Positions 7,596-14,158 of a DNA stretch of 15,184 nt are shown one piece after another. The notes below the pieces were generated by a model. It did no database searches, was not told where the DNA came from, and was given only the letters and a program-made list of their open reading frames with translations. Positions within the stretch are counted from its first letter, which is position 1; each line of letters starts with the position of its first letter. Origin of the DNA: an uncultured Desulfovibrio sp. (GTDB lineage Bacteria > Desulfobacterota > Desulfovibrionia > Desulfovibrionales > Desulfovibrionaceae); contig NZ_CASDOY010000049.1 of assembly GCF_949282365.1 (NCBI RefSeq), positions 1-15,184 of the forward strand, written 5' to 3'. A program made the position numbers and the translations under genes.

Positions 7596-7875
7596 GACGT
7601 GCCGGCACTTTCCGCAGCCTGTTTGGTAGGAAGGGAAGACCTCGTCTCTGCTGTCGATGCCCGTGGCTGCCTTCGGCGCAACGGGCACGGCCTGCGGCCC
7701 CCCTTGGGATCGCTGCCCGCGCAGGAGGGCCTTCCCTTCCGGCCCCGTCTTTTCCCCAGCGCGTTTTTTCAGATGGGCGCACGGGCATGCGCCGGGCATC
7801 CTTCAGCGGGCATGCGCAGCCGCTATTTTTATTTATTTGAATAAATTATAAATTTGTGCTGGCTCGTCCGGGGCC
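7589..7875 (+). repeat. Intergenic element copy A, related inversely to 12113-12300
   Basis: About 287 bp beginning at the tsaC stop codon. The ends are imperfect inverted repeats: GGCCTAGGACGTGCCGGCAC (7589-7608) against the reverse complement of 7856-7875, 16 of 20 matching. The sequence 7591-7624 matches the reverse complement of 12300-12267 at 29 of 34 positions, and 7749-7848 matches that of roughly 12240-12140 at about 84% by eye. Between these lies an extra ~100 nt absent from the other copy, framed by GGAAGGGAAG (7629-7638) and its exact complement CTTCCCTTCC (7731-7740), with an inner 7-bp hairpin (7658-7664 with 7681-7687). The right part carries two exact copies of CGGGCATGCGC (7782-7792, 7807-7817) and the 10-mer GGCATCCTTC (7795-7804). 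It ends in an AT-rich palindrome (7831-7846). No coding content is evident. Confidence 0.75.
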
Positions 7876-8075
7876 GTCCGGCTTGCGCCGCTTGTGGGAG
7901 CAATGCGGCACATCACGGATGGGATGTCCCCGTCCCCGCGACGCCGCATGCTCCGAGGCGGGCGCCGTGCGGTCAGGTAGGCCCGGGCGGAGGGGAGTCC
8001 CCGTTCCGCGCCGGGCAGCGCCCGGACGGCAGCCTCTTTCCTCCCGTGCGGCCCTCCTGCCGCCGCACATGAGAC

Positions 8076-8104
8076 TTGCGGCCGGCATGTTGCTGGCGTA
8101 CCAT
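8076..8104 (+). promoter_or_regulatory. Candidate promoter of the NUDIX-ubiD-nadE operon
   Basis: TTGCGG (8076-8081), a 17-nt spacer and TACCAT (8099-8104) resemble -35/-10 boxes, which would put the transcript start near 8111. The same stretch also shows GG at 8080-8081, ten bases, then GC at 8092-8093 within TTGCT. That is the invariant spacing of a sigma-54 (-24/-12) site. Neither match is strong, and GG-N10-GC is common at this G+C. Confidence 0.25.
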
Positions 8105-8112
8105 GCGCCACT

Positions 8113-8117
8113 GGAGG
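8113..8117 (+). promoter_or_regulatory. Ribosome binding site deciding the NUDIX gene start
   Basis: GGAGG lies 5 nt upstream of the ATG at 8123, the best Shine-Dalgarno match in the frame. It coincides with the point where family-like sequence begins. Confidence 0.75.
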
Positions 8118-8122
8118 CATTC

Positions 8123-8614
8123 ATGCAGAAAGAGCTCCTTTGTCCCAACTGCGGTCACAGCGTCATCCGCTATCTGAACCCCGTGCCCACCACGGATGTG
8201 GTCATCTACGCGCCTGACCGGGGCGTGGTCATCATCGAACGCCGCAACGAGCCCCACGGCTTCGCCCTGCCGGGCGGCTTCGTGGACGAGGGCGAGCAGG
8301 TGGAGGCCGCCGCCGTGCGCGAGATGCGCGAGGAGACGGGGCTGGATGTGGAGCTGCTGGGCGTGCTGGGCGTCTATTCCCGCCCGGACCGCGACCCGCG
8401 CCGCCACACCATGAGCGTGGTCTTCGTGGGGCGGCCCCGGGATGCCGCGGCCCTGAAGGCCGGGGACGACGCCGCCCGGGCGGCCTTCTATCCCCTGGAC
8501 CGGCTGCCGCAGCCCATCTGCTTCGACCATGCCCGCATCCTGGCCGACTTCGGCCGCTGGCTGGCCGGGGAACGCACGCTGGCCCCGGTGGAAGCCGCAG
8601 GGGAGGGTGCCTGA
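8123..8614 (+). CDS. NUDIX hydrolase
   Basis: The 163-residue NUDIX-fold pyrophosphohydrolase cleaves nucleoside-diphosphate-X compounds; the exact substrate cannot be read from sequence. The NUDIX box G-x5-E-x7-REUxEExGU is complete at residues 52-74 (Gly52, Glu58, then REMREETGL). A short N-terminal piece, CPNCG (Cys7, Cys10), resembles half of the zinc ribbon seen in NudC-like and other NUDIX proteins, but no second Cys pair is present, so zinc binding is doubtful. Its TGA overlaps the ubiD ATG by one base (TGATG), which indicates translational coupling. Sharing an operon with nadE suggests, without proof, a role in NAD or ADP-ribose turnover. The start at 8123 is set by GGAGG at 8113-8117. 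Confidence 0.9.
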   Translation: MQKELLCPNCGHSVIRYLNPVPTTDVVIYAPDRGVVIIERRNEPHGFALPGGFVDEGEQVEAAAVREMREETGLDVELLGVLGVYSRPDRDPRRHTMSVVFVGRPRDAAALKAGDDAARAAFYPLDRLPQPICFDHARILADFGRWLAGERTLAPVEAAGEGA

Positions 8615-10455
8615 TGGGCTACCGCAACCTGCAGGAATGCGTGGCCGATCTGGAAAGGACCGGCCGGCTGCGCCGCATCGACGCCCCTGTGGATGCCCAT
8701 CTGGAGCTGGCGCACATCCAGCGCCGGGCCTTCCGGGCCAAGGCTCCGGCCCTGCTCTTCACCAGGGTCAGGGGCTGCGCCTTCCCCATGCTGGCCAATC
8801 TGTTCGGCACGCGCGAGCGCCTGCACTACATCTTTCGTGACAGCCTGCCCGGCGTGGAAGCCGTGCTGGCCGCCAAGGCCGACCCGGCCGCCGTCCTGAA
8901 GCGGCCCTGGCGCGGCCTGCGGGCTCTGCCCGCCTTGCCGCACATGCTGCCCCGGCGGACGTCCAAAGCGCCGGTGCTGGAGAACCGCTGCGCCCTGTCG
9001 GCCCTGCCCCGGCTGGTGGGCTGGCCCCTGGACGGCGGGCCCTTCATCACCCTGCCCCTGGTCTACAGCGAGGACCCCGCCCGCCCCGGGCCGGAGGATT
9101 CCAATCTGGGCATGTACCGCGTGCAGCTGGCGGGCAACGAGTACGCCGCCGACGAGGTGGGCCTGCATTACCAGATCCATCGCGGCATCGGCGTGCACCA
9201 TGCCGAGGCCCTCAAGCGCGGCCAGAGCCTGCCGGTGAACATCTTTGTGGGCGGGCCGCCGGCCTTCACCATGGCGGCGGTCATGCCCCTGCCCGAAGGC
9301 CTGTCGGAGCTGCGTTTCGCCGGTCTGCTGGGCGGACGGCGCGCGGCCGTGCATTACAGCCGCCGCCTGCCCCTGCCGGTGCTGGCCGAGGCGGATTTCT
9401 GCATCAGCGGCCACATCCTGCCGCAGCTCAAGCCCGAGGGCCCCTTCGGCGACCATGTGGGCTATTACAGCCTGAAGCACGACTTCCCCGTCCTGCAGGT
9501 GGAGGCCGTGCATCACCGCAGCGGGGCCATCTGGCCCTACACGGCCGTGGGACGACCGCCGCAGGAAGACACGGTCTTCGGCGATTTCATCCACGAGCTC
9601 ACCGGCGCGCTGGTGCCGCAGGTCTTCCAGGGCGTGCGCGAGGTCCACGCCGTGGATGCCGCCGGCGTGCATCCCCTGCTGCTGGCCCTGGGCAGCGAAC
9701 GCTACACGCCCTATGAGGCGCAGCGCCGCCCGCGCGAGCTGCTGACCGCCGCCCTGCACATGCTGGGCACCACCCAGACGGCCCTGGCCAAATATGTGCT
9801 GGTGGCCGCGCACGAGGATGCGCCGGGCCTGAGCGCACGGGACGTGCCGGCCTTTTTCCGGCATCTGCTGGAGCGCACCGATTTCGGGCGCGACCTGCAT
9901 TTCATCACCCGTTCCACCACCGACACCCTGGACTATACCGGCTTCGGCCTGCATGAGGGCTCCAAGCTCATCTGGGCCTCGGCGGGTGCGAAGCGCCGGG
10001 AACTGGGCCTGGAGATCCGCGACCTTCCGGCGCTGCCCGAGGGCTTCGGCGACGCCCGCTGCGCCGGACCGGGCATCATGGTGCTGCGCGGTCCCCGGCA
10101 TGCGCTGGGCCGCAACGAGGCCGACCCGCGCATGGAAGATCTGGCCCGCGCCCTGGGCGGCTGGCCGCAGCGCGAGGCCTTCCCGCTGGTGGTGGTGGCG
10201 GACGATGCCGCCTTCTGCGCCGCGGACTTCGACAATTTCCTCTGGGTGGCCTTCAGCCGTTCCGATCCCGCGGCCGACATCTACGGCACGGGCGCCGTGG
10301 TGCGGGCGCGGCACTGGTCCTGCGCTGGGCCGCTGCTGCTGGATGCCCGCGTCAAGCCCTTCCATGCGCCGGCACTGGAGGAAGATCCCGCCGTTCAACG
10401 CCGTGTGGACGCCCTGGCCGCTCCGGGCGGCCCCCTGCACGGCCTCATCGAATAA
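8614..10455 (+). CDS. ubiD: UbiD-family decarboxylase, probably menaquinone biosynthesis
   Basis: The 613-residue protein belongs to the prenylated-FMN-dependent UbiD decarboxylases. The catalytic region is visible as EGPFGDHVGYYS: Glu275 and Asp280 fit the spacing of the conserved Glu and acidic residue (E-x4-E/D). The stretch LGMYRVQ followed by QIHRGIGVHH (around 165-195) is the conserved cofactor-binding region. At about 610 residues it is longer than the E. coli enzyme (~497) and similar to UbiD proteins of menaquinone-only bacteria that use the futalosine route, so a menaquinone decarboxylase is the likely role; this is inference. The enzyme needs prenyl-FMN from a UbiX-type protein, which is not in this window. 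It starts on the last base of the NUDIX stop codon and lies 9 nt before nadE. Confidence 0.9.
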   Translation: MGYRNLQECVADLERTGRLRRIDAPVDAHLELAHIQRRAFRAKAPALLFTRVRGCAFPMLANLFGTRERLHYIFRDSLPGVEAVLAAKADPAAVLKRPWRGLRALPALPHMLPRRTSKAPVLENRCALSALPRLVGWPLDGGPFITLPLVYSEDPARPGPEDSNLGMYRVQLAGNEYAADEVGLHYQIHRGIGVHHAEALKRGQSLPVNIFVGGPPAFTMAAVMPLPEGLSELRFAGLLGGRRAAVHYSRRLPLPVLAEADFCISGHILPQLKPEGPFGDHVGYYSLKHDFPVLQVEAVHHRSGAIWPYTAVGRPPQEDTVFGDFIHELTGALVPQVFQGVREVHAVDAAGVHPLLLALGSERYTPYEAQRRPRELLTAALHMLGTTQTALAKYVLVAAHEDAPGLSARDVPAFFRHLLERTDFGRDLHFITRSTTDTLDYTGFGLHEGSKLIWASAGAKRRELGLEIRDLPALPEGFGDARCAGPGIMVLRGPRHALGRNEADPRMEDLARALGGWPQREAFPLVVVADDAAFCAADFDNFLWVAFSRSDPAADIYGTGAVVRARHWSCAGPLLLDARVKPFHAPALEEDPAVQRRVDALAAPGGPLHGLIE

Positions 10456-10464
10456 GGACCGTCC

Positions 10465-12117
10465 ATGAAGATCGCTCTCCTGCAATGCAATACCGTCACC
10501 GGCGACGTGGCCGGCAATGCCGGGCGCATCCTCGCCGCCGTGCGCGAGGCCGCCGCCCAGGGCGCCGACCTCTGCGTCACCCCCGAGCTGGCCCTGTGCG
10601 GGGTGGCCCCGGGCAGTTATCTGCGCGCCGAAGATTTCGCCGAAGGCTGCAAGGCCGGTCTGCAGCTGCTGGCCGACGCCCTGCAGGACGGTCCGCCCCT
10701 CCTGGTGGGCGCGCCGGTGGCCAGCGTGTACGCCTCGGGCCTGCTCTCCAATGCGGCCATCCTGGTGCAGCACGGCCGCTGGTCGGTGGTCTCGCGCAAG
10801 GTCTATCAGACCTACGGGCAGGACAGCGAGGCCCGCTTCTTCGACCGGGGCGTCTCCTGCGGCATCCTGGCCCTGGACGGCTGGCGTCTGGGCGTGGTGC
10901 TGTGTCAGGACGCCGCCACCGAGGACGGCACCTTCTGGAAGACCCAGTACGCCAGCGGCCACAATCCGCTCATGGAGCTGGTGCAGCGCGGCGTGGACGC
11001 CATCGTGCACATGGCGGCGGTGCCTTTCAGCAAGGGCGTGCAGCGCATGAGCGAGCAGATGCTCTCCCATGTGGCGGCGCGGCATCATGTGCATCTTTTT
11101 TCCGTCAACATGGTGGGCGGCAACGACAGCCGCGTCTACAACGGCCAGAGCCTGGCCTTCGATCCCACCGGTCAGATCCTGGCGCGCGGCAAGGCCTTTG
11201 CCGAGGACGTGCTGCTGGTGGACACCGCGGGCAGCGGCGGCATCGTGCATCCGCGCCCGGCCTGCCTGCCCGAGGCCATCTGGGACGCCCTGACTCTGGG
11301 CGTGCGCGATTTCGTGCACAAGTGCGGGCTGGAAAAGGCCATCGTGGCCCTTTCCGGCGGCATGGATTCGGCCCTGGTGCTCTGCGTGGCCGCCGAGGCC
11401 CTGGGGGCGGACAAGGTCACGGCCGTGCTCATGCCCTCGCCCTACAGCAGCGAGGGCTCGGTCACGGATTCCCTGGAACTGGCGGCCAATCTGGGCGTGC
11501 GTACCGTGACCCTGCCCATCGAGCCGGTGATGGAGAGTTTTTCCGCCGCCCTGGCCCCCGGTCTGGAGCTGTTCGGGACCTTCCCCGGTGATACCACCTT
11601 CGAGAACCTGCAGGCCCGCATCCGGGGCATCATGGTATCCTCGCTGGCCAACCGGGCCCGGGCGCTGGTGCTCAATACCGGCAACAAGAGCGAGTGCGCC
11701 GTGGGCTACAGCACCCTCTACGGCGATACCGTGGGCGCGCTGGGCGTCATCGCGGACCTGACCAAGACCGAGGTCTACACCCTGGCGGGCTGGTACAACC
11801 ATCACCGGCAGGCCGTCATCATCCCGCAGGCCATCTTCGACAAGGCCCCCTCGGCCGAGCTGCGTCCCGGCCAGAAGGACGAGGACAGCCTGCCGCCCTA
11901 TGACGTGCTGGACCCGCTGCTGGAAAGCCTGATCTTTGCCGGCCAGACGGCGGCGCAGCCCCAGCATGTGGACGACGCCCTGCGCGGGGAGGTGCGGCGC
12001 AAGCTGTTCGCCGCGGAATTCAAGCGGCGGCAGGAGCCCCTGGCCCTGCACATCAGCCGCATGCCCTTCGGCACGGGCTGGCAGGTGCCTGTGGCCGGAC
12101 GCTACCGCATGCCCTAG
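10465..12117 (+). CDS. nadE: Glutamine-dependent NAD+ synthase
   Basis: Catalyses the last step of NAD synthesis, amidating nicotinic acid adenine dinucleotide with ATP and ammonia taken from glutamine. The 550-residue protein has two domains. The N-terminal nitrilase-type glutaminase (about 1-265) has the Glu-Lys-Cys triad: Glu41 in PELAL, Lys112 in SRKVYQ and Cys147 in VVLCQDA. The C-terminal synthetase carries the ATP-pyrophosphatase P-loop SGGMDS (297-302), plus ENLQARIRG and NTGNKSE. The fusion makes it independent of a separate ammonia supply. AAGGA, overlapping the ubiD stop, lies 6 nt before the ATG, so ubiD and nadE are tightly linked. The TAG stop lies in a CCTAGG that is also the left end of the intergenic element at 12113-12300. 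Confidence 0.97.
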   Translation: MKIALLQCNTVTGDVAGNAGRILAAVREAAAQGADLCVTPELALCGVAPGSYLRAEDFAEGCKAGLQLLADALQDGPPLLVGAPVASVYASGLLSNAAILVQHGRWSVVSRKVYQTYGQDSEARFFDRGVSCGILALDGWRLGVVLCQDAATEDGTFWKTQYASGHNPLMELVQRGVDAIVHMAAVPFSKGVQRMSEQMLSHVAARHHVHLFSVNMVGGNDSRVYNGQSLAFDPTGQILARGKAFAEDVLLVDTAGSGGIVHPRPACLPEAIWDALTLGVRDFVHKCGLEKAIVALSGGMDSALVLCVAAEALGADKVTAVLMPSPYSSEGSVTDSLELAANLGVRTVTLPIEPVMESFSAALAPGLELFGTFPGDTTFENLQARIRGIMVSSLANRARALVLNTGNKSECAVGYSTLYGDTVGALGVIADLTKTEVYTLAGWYNHHRQAVIIPQAIFDKAPSAELRPGQKDEDSLPPYDVLDPLLESLIFAGQTAAQPQHVDDALRGEVRRKLFAAEFKRRQEPLALHISRMPFGTGWQVPVAGRYRMP

Positions 12118-12300
12118 GGAGTGCTGATGCAAATATTGCAATTTATTTCAAATAAATAGAGAATATCGCCCGCGCATGCCCTGTGAAGGATGCCTGCCGC
12201 ATGCTCCCGCGCCCATCTGGAAAAACGCGCCGGGGAAAGGATGGGGGGCTTTCCCTTCCCCCCAAAAAACAAGCTGCGGACAGTGTCAGCACGCCCTAGG
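12113..12300 (-). mobile_element. MITE-like intergenic element copy B
   Basis: This 188-bp non-coding segment has 15-bp terminal inverted repeats matching at 14 of 15 positions. The left end is CCTAGGGAGTGCTGA (12113-12127), and the right end (12286-12300) has the complement CCTAGGGCGTGCTGA. Read on the minus strand it matches copy A (7589-7875) at about 85% over two blocks. It contains the 10-mer GAAGGATGCC (12185-12194) and a perfect AT-rich palindrome, ATTTATTT-C-AAATAAAT (12141-12157). If CTAG (12114-12117 and 12296-12299) is a 4-bp target duplication, the inner repeats are GG(A/C)GTGCTGA. CTAG is itself a palindrome, so duplication and inverted repeat cannot be told apart here. IS5-type transposases are known to make 4-bp YTAR duplications, which would fit. 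The nadE stop codon lies in the left end. No transposase gene is present. Confidence 0.55.
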
Positions 12301-12642
12301 CGGCAGGGGCGACGGGGCCGGATCATCCGTCCCGGCCTCCGGGACGCGGGCAGACGGGGTAGGGAGGACAGCCGGCAGCGTGCCGCCCAGCGCGGCGGCT
12401 TCGCCTGCGCCGGGTCCCGAAAAGGGGCGGCTTCGCGCCGTCATGCCGGGAGCGCCTGCCGCTGCACGGCCGGTGCCGTGCGGCGCGGCGGCAGGAGCGC
12501 GGGCTGCCACGGTGGCGGGCGGGGCGTCCGCAACGGGCCGCCCAGGATTTTGATAGGACACGAGGAGAGGACGGCCACGGGAGCGTGCCCGGCCGTCATG
12601 ACGCTCGCAGGAGCGATAGCACCATCTCATCTGGAGGATACC
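12301..12642 (+). other. Structured leader and upstream region of glpX
   Basis: No gene is supported here, but the region is dense in hairpins. CGTCCCGG and CCGGGACG (12328-12335, 12339-12346) form a perfect 8-bp stem with a 3-nt loop. A nested structure follows: CCTGCCGC with GCGGCAGG (12455-12462, 12488-12495) enclosing GCACGG with CCGTGC (12464-12469, 12476-12481). Near the gene, GACGGCC pairs with GGCCGTC (12570-12576, 12591-12597), and CGCTC pairs with GAGCG (12602-12606, 12611-12615). TTGATA (12550-12555) is -35-like, but no good -10 follows. The last two hairpins lie within about 75 nt of the glpX start and could act in its leader, or as a terminator for upstream transcripts. Confidence 0.45.
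12633..12637 (+). promoter_or_regulatory. Ribosome binding site deciding the glpX start
   Basis: GGAGG lies 5 nt before the ATG at 12643. The reading frame is open far upstream, but there it runs through the structured intergenic region, so this site sets the start. Confidence 0.8.
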
Positions 12643-13626
12643 ATGCCTGAAGCACCAGAGAAAAACCTGGCTCTTGACATCGTTCGCATCACCGAGGCCG
12701 CCGCGCTTTCGTCGGCCCGCTGGCTGGGGCGCGGCAACAAGGAGGCCGGTGACGGCGCCGCCGTGGACGCCATGCGCAACAGCTTCTCCACCCTGCATGT
12801 GGATGGTATCGTGGTCATCGGCGAAGGGGAGAAAGACCATGCCCCCATGCTGTACAACGGTGAGAAGGTGGGCATGGGCGACGGCCCGCAGCTGGACGTG
12901 GCCGTGGACCCGGTGGAAGGCACCAGCCTGCTGGCGTACGGTCGTCCCAACGCCATTTCCGTGGTGGGCGTGGCCCCGCGCGGCAGCATGTTCAACCCCG
13001 GTCCCAGCTATTACATGCAGAAGCTGGTGGTGGCCCGCGAGGCCCGCGACGCGGTGGAACTGGACGCTCCCGTGTCCGTGAACCTGAACAACGTGGCCAA
13101 AGCCCTGGGCAAGAACGTGCAGGACCTGGTGGTCTTCGTGCTGGACAAGCCGCGCCACAAGCAGCTGATCGAGGATATCCGCGCCACGGGCGCGCGCATC
13201 CAGCTGCATACCGACGGTGACGTGGCCGGCGCCCTGATGGCCGTGGACCCGCGCTCCGAGGTGGATATCATGATGGGCACCGGCGGCACCCCCGAAGGCG
13301 TGCTGGCGGCCTGCGCCATCAAGGGCATGGGCGGCCAGATCCTGGCCCGTCTGGACCCGCAGTCCTATGTGGAGAAGGAAGCCATCAACGAGGCCGGCAT
13401 CGACGCCCGCGAAGTGCTGACCGTCAATGATCTGGTGCGCAGCGACGACTGCTTCTTCGCCGCCACGGGCATCTCGGGCGGCGATTTCCTGCGCGGCGTG
13501 CGCTACAGCGCCCGCCATGCGGTGACCCACTCCCTGGTGCTGCGCGGCAAGACCGGGACCCTGCGCTATGTGGAATCCTACCACAATATGGACAGGCTCT
13601 CCAAGATCAGCGCCGTGCGCTACTGA
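12643..13626 (+). CDS. glpX: Class II fructose-1,6-bisphosphatase
   Basis: Hydrolyses fructose-1,6-bisphosphate to fructose-6-phosphate, the key irreversible step of gluconeogenesis, in the cytoplasm with a divalent metal. The 327-residue length is typical of GlpX. Motifs: WLGRGNKEAGDGAAVDAMR region (27-45), GEGEKDHAPML (60-70) and the metal-binding phosphatase motif DPVEGT (89-94). The pattern of Asp and Glu residues matches the Li+-sensitive phosphatase fold used by the class. GTGGTPEGV further on is also a family signature. The start is set by GGAGG at 12633-12637. It is followed after 16 nt by a small exported protein gene, so the two are probably co-transcribed up to the terminator at 14159-14201. 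A lactate-using anaerobe would depend on this step for hexose synthesis, which is inference. Confidence 0.96.
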   Translation: MPEAPEKNLALDIVRITEAAALSSARWLGRGNKEAGDGAAVDAMRNSFSTLHVDGIVVIGEGEKDHAPMLYNGEKVGMGDGPQLDVAVDPVEGTSLLAYGRPNAISVVGVAPRGSMFNPGPSYYMQKLVVAREARDAVELDAPVSVNLNNVAKALGKNVQDLVVFVLDKPRHKQLIEDIRATGARIQLHTDGDVAGALMAVDPRSEVDIMMGTGGTPEGVLAACAIKGMGGQILARLDPQSYVEKEAINEAGIDAREVLTVNDLVRSDDCFFAATGISGGDFLRGVRYSARHAVTHSLVLRGKTGTLRYVESYHNMDRLSKISAVRY

Positions 13627-13642
13627 TGAGGATCGCTGCCTG

Positions 13643-14122
13643 ATGAAGATGACAGGATGCCAAGGCTGGCTGGCCGGAGGAGTACTGTGCGCCCTGCTGC
13701 TGGGCGGGATGACGGCCGTGCCGTCCCCGTGCGCGGCGGCCGCTGTGACCACGGTCTATGACGGACAGGCGCAGGTGGAGGAAAAGGAACTGCTGCGCCT
13801 GCTCGACATGCTGCCCCGCTTCCGCAGCTGGGCCCGCGAGAACAGGATCGAGGCCCACCCCGTGGTGCGCAGGGGCAAGGCGGATTTCCTCTATCCCGAG
13901 GAGGCCGCCCGCTGGGTGGAGGCCCAGGGCTGGGACGCCCGGCGCTTCTTCTGCGTCATGGGCCGCATGGCCGCCGCCCTGACCATCGTGGAAGAAGGCA
14001 ACGAACTGCAGACCCGCCCCAGGGACATGCCGGTGGTGGACAAGGCCGAGATCGAGCTTGCCCGCAAGCATCTGGGCAGTCTGCTCAAGGTGAGCATGCC
14101 TGACGAGGGCATGTCCCACTGA
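13643..14122 (+). CDS. Small exported protein of unknown function
   Basis: I do not recognise the family. The frame encodes 159 residues from the ATG at 13643, or 157 from the ATG at 13649; GAGGA at 13628-13632 is 10 nt upstream of the first. The N-terminus looks like a Sec signal peptide: Lys2, a hydrophobic core at about 9-24, and small residues (CAAAA at about 30-34) for cleavage near residue 34. There is no proper lipobox before that Cys. The mature part (~125 residues) has no membrane segment, is rich in charged residues and contains several Trp (RSWARENR, RWVEAQGWDARRFF). It follows glpX by 16 nt and precedes a strong terminator, so it is the last gene of that unit. A periplasmic location is inferred. 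Confidence 0.8.
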   Translation: MKMTGCQGWLAGGVLCALLLGGMTAVPSPCAAAAVTTVYDGQAQVEEKELLRLLDMLPRFRSWARENRIEAHPVVRRGKADFLYPEEAARWVEAQGWDARRFFCVMGRMAAALTIVEEGNELQTRPRDMPVVDKAEIELARKHLGSLLKVSMPDEGMSH

Positions 14123-14158
14123 CAGGCGGCAGGCCGGAACGGCCCCGCTGTGATCCGC

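Larger units (their letters stand above)
7876..8122 (+). other. Upstream region of the NUDIX-ubiD-nadE operon
   Basis: No gene is supported in this gap. A GGAGGGGAGTCCCC stretch near 7988-8001, followed by GCGCC and GGCAG, resembles the block near 6304-6345 and looks like another degenerate intergenic repeat. The operon promoter is expected near the right end. The reading frame of the NUDIX gene is open through this gap, but it lacks family sequence, and a strong ribosome binding site marks the real start at 8123. Confidence 0.45.

Noticed and set aside
7856..8122. N-terminal extension of the NUDIX gene
   Set aside because: The frame is open, but the sequence is Arg/Pro/Gly-rich and unlike the family, overlaps the intergenic element, and a strong ribosome binding site precedes the ATG at 8123.
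8488..12141. Very long open frame (about 1,217 codons) antisense to NUDIX-ubiD-nadE
   Set aside because: It mirrors three well-identified genes. Its translation is an artefact-like mix of His, Gln, Gly and Ala, as expected when a GC-rich third codon position is read on the opposite strand. No start signal or family motif was seen.
7589..12300. Composite transposon or genomic island carrying NUDIX-ubiD-nadE
   Set aside because: The two flanking elements are inverse and related, but there is no transposase, the cargo is core metabolism, and codon use looks like that of the neighbours. Independent insertions of a small element are simpler. An inversion by recombination between the copies remains possible but has no support here.
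12190..12642. N-terminal extension of glpX
   Set aside because: It would add 151 residues translated from repeat and hairpin DNA. GlpX normally starts close to the chosen ATG, which has GGAGG 5 nt upstream.
12286..13752. Minus-strand open frame opposite glpX
   Set aside because: Same GC-driven shadow pattern; it extends into hairpin-rich non-coding DNA and has no recognisable domain.
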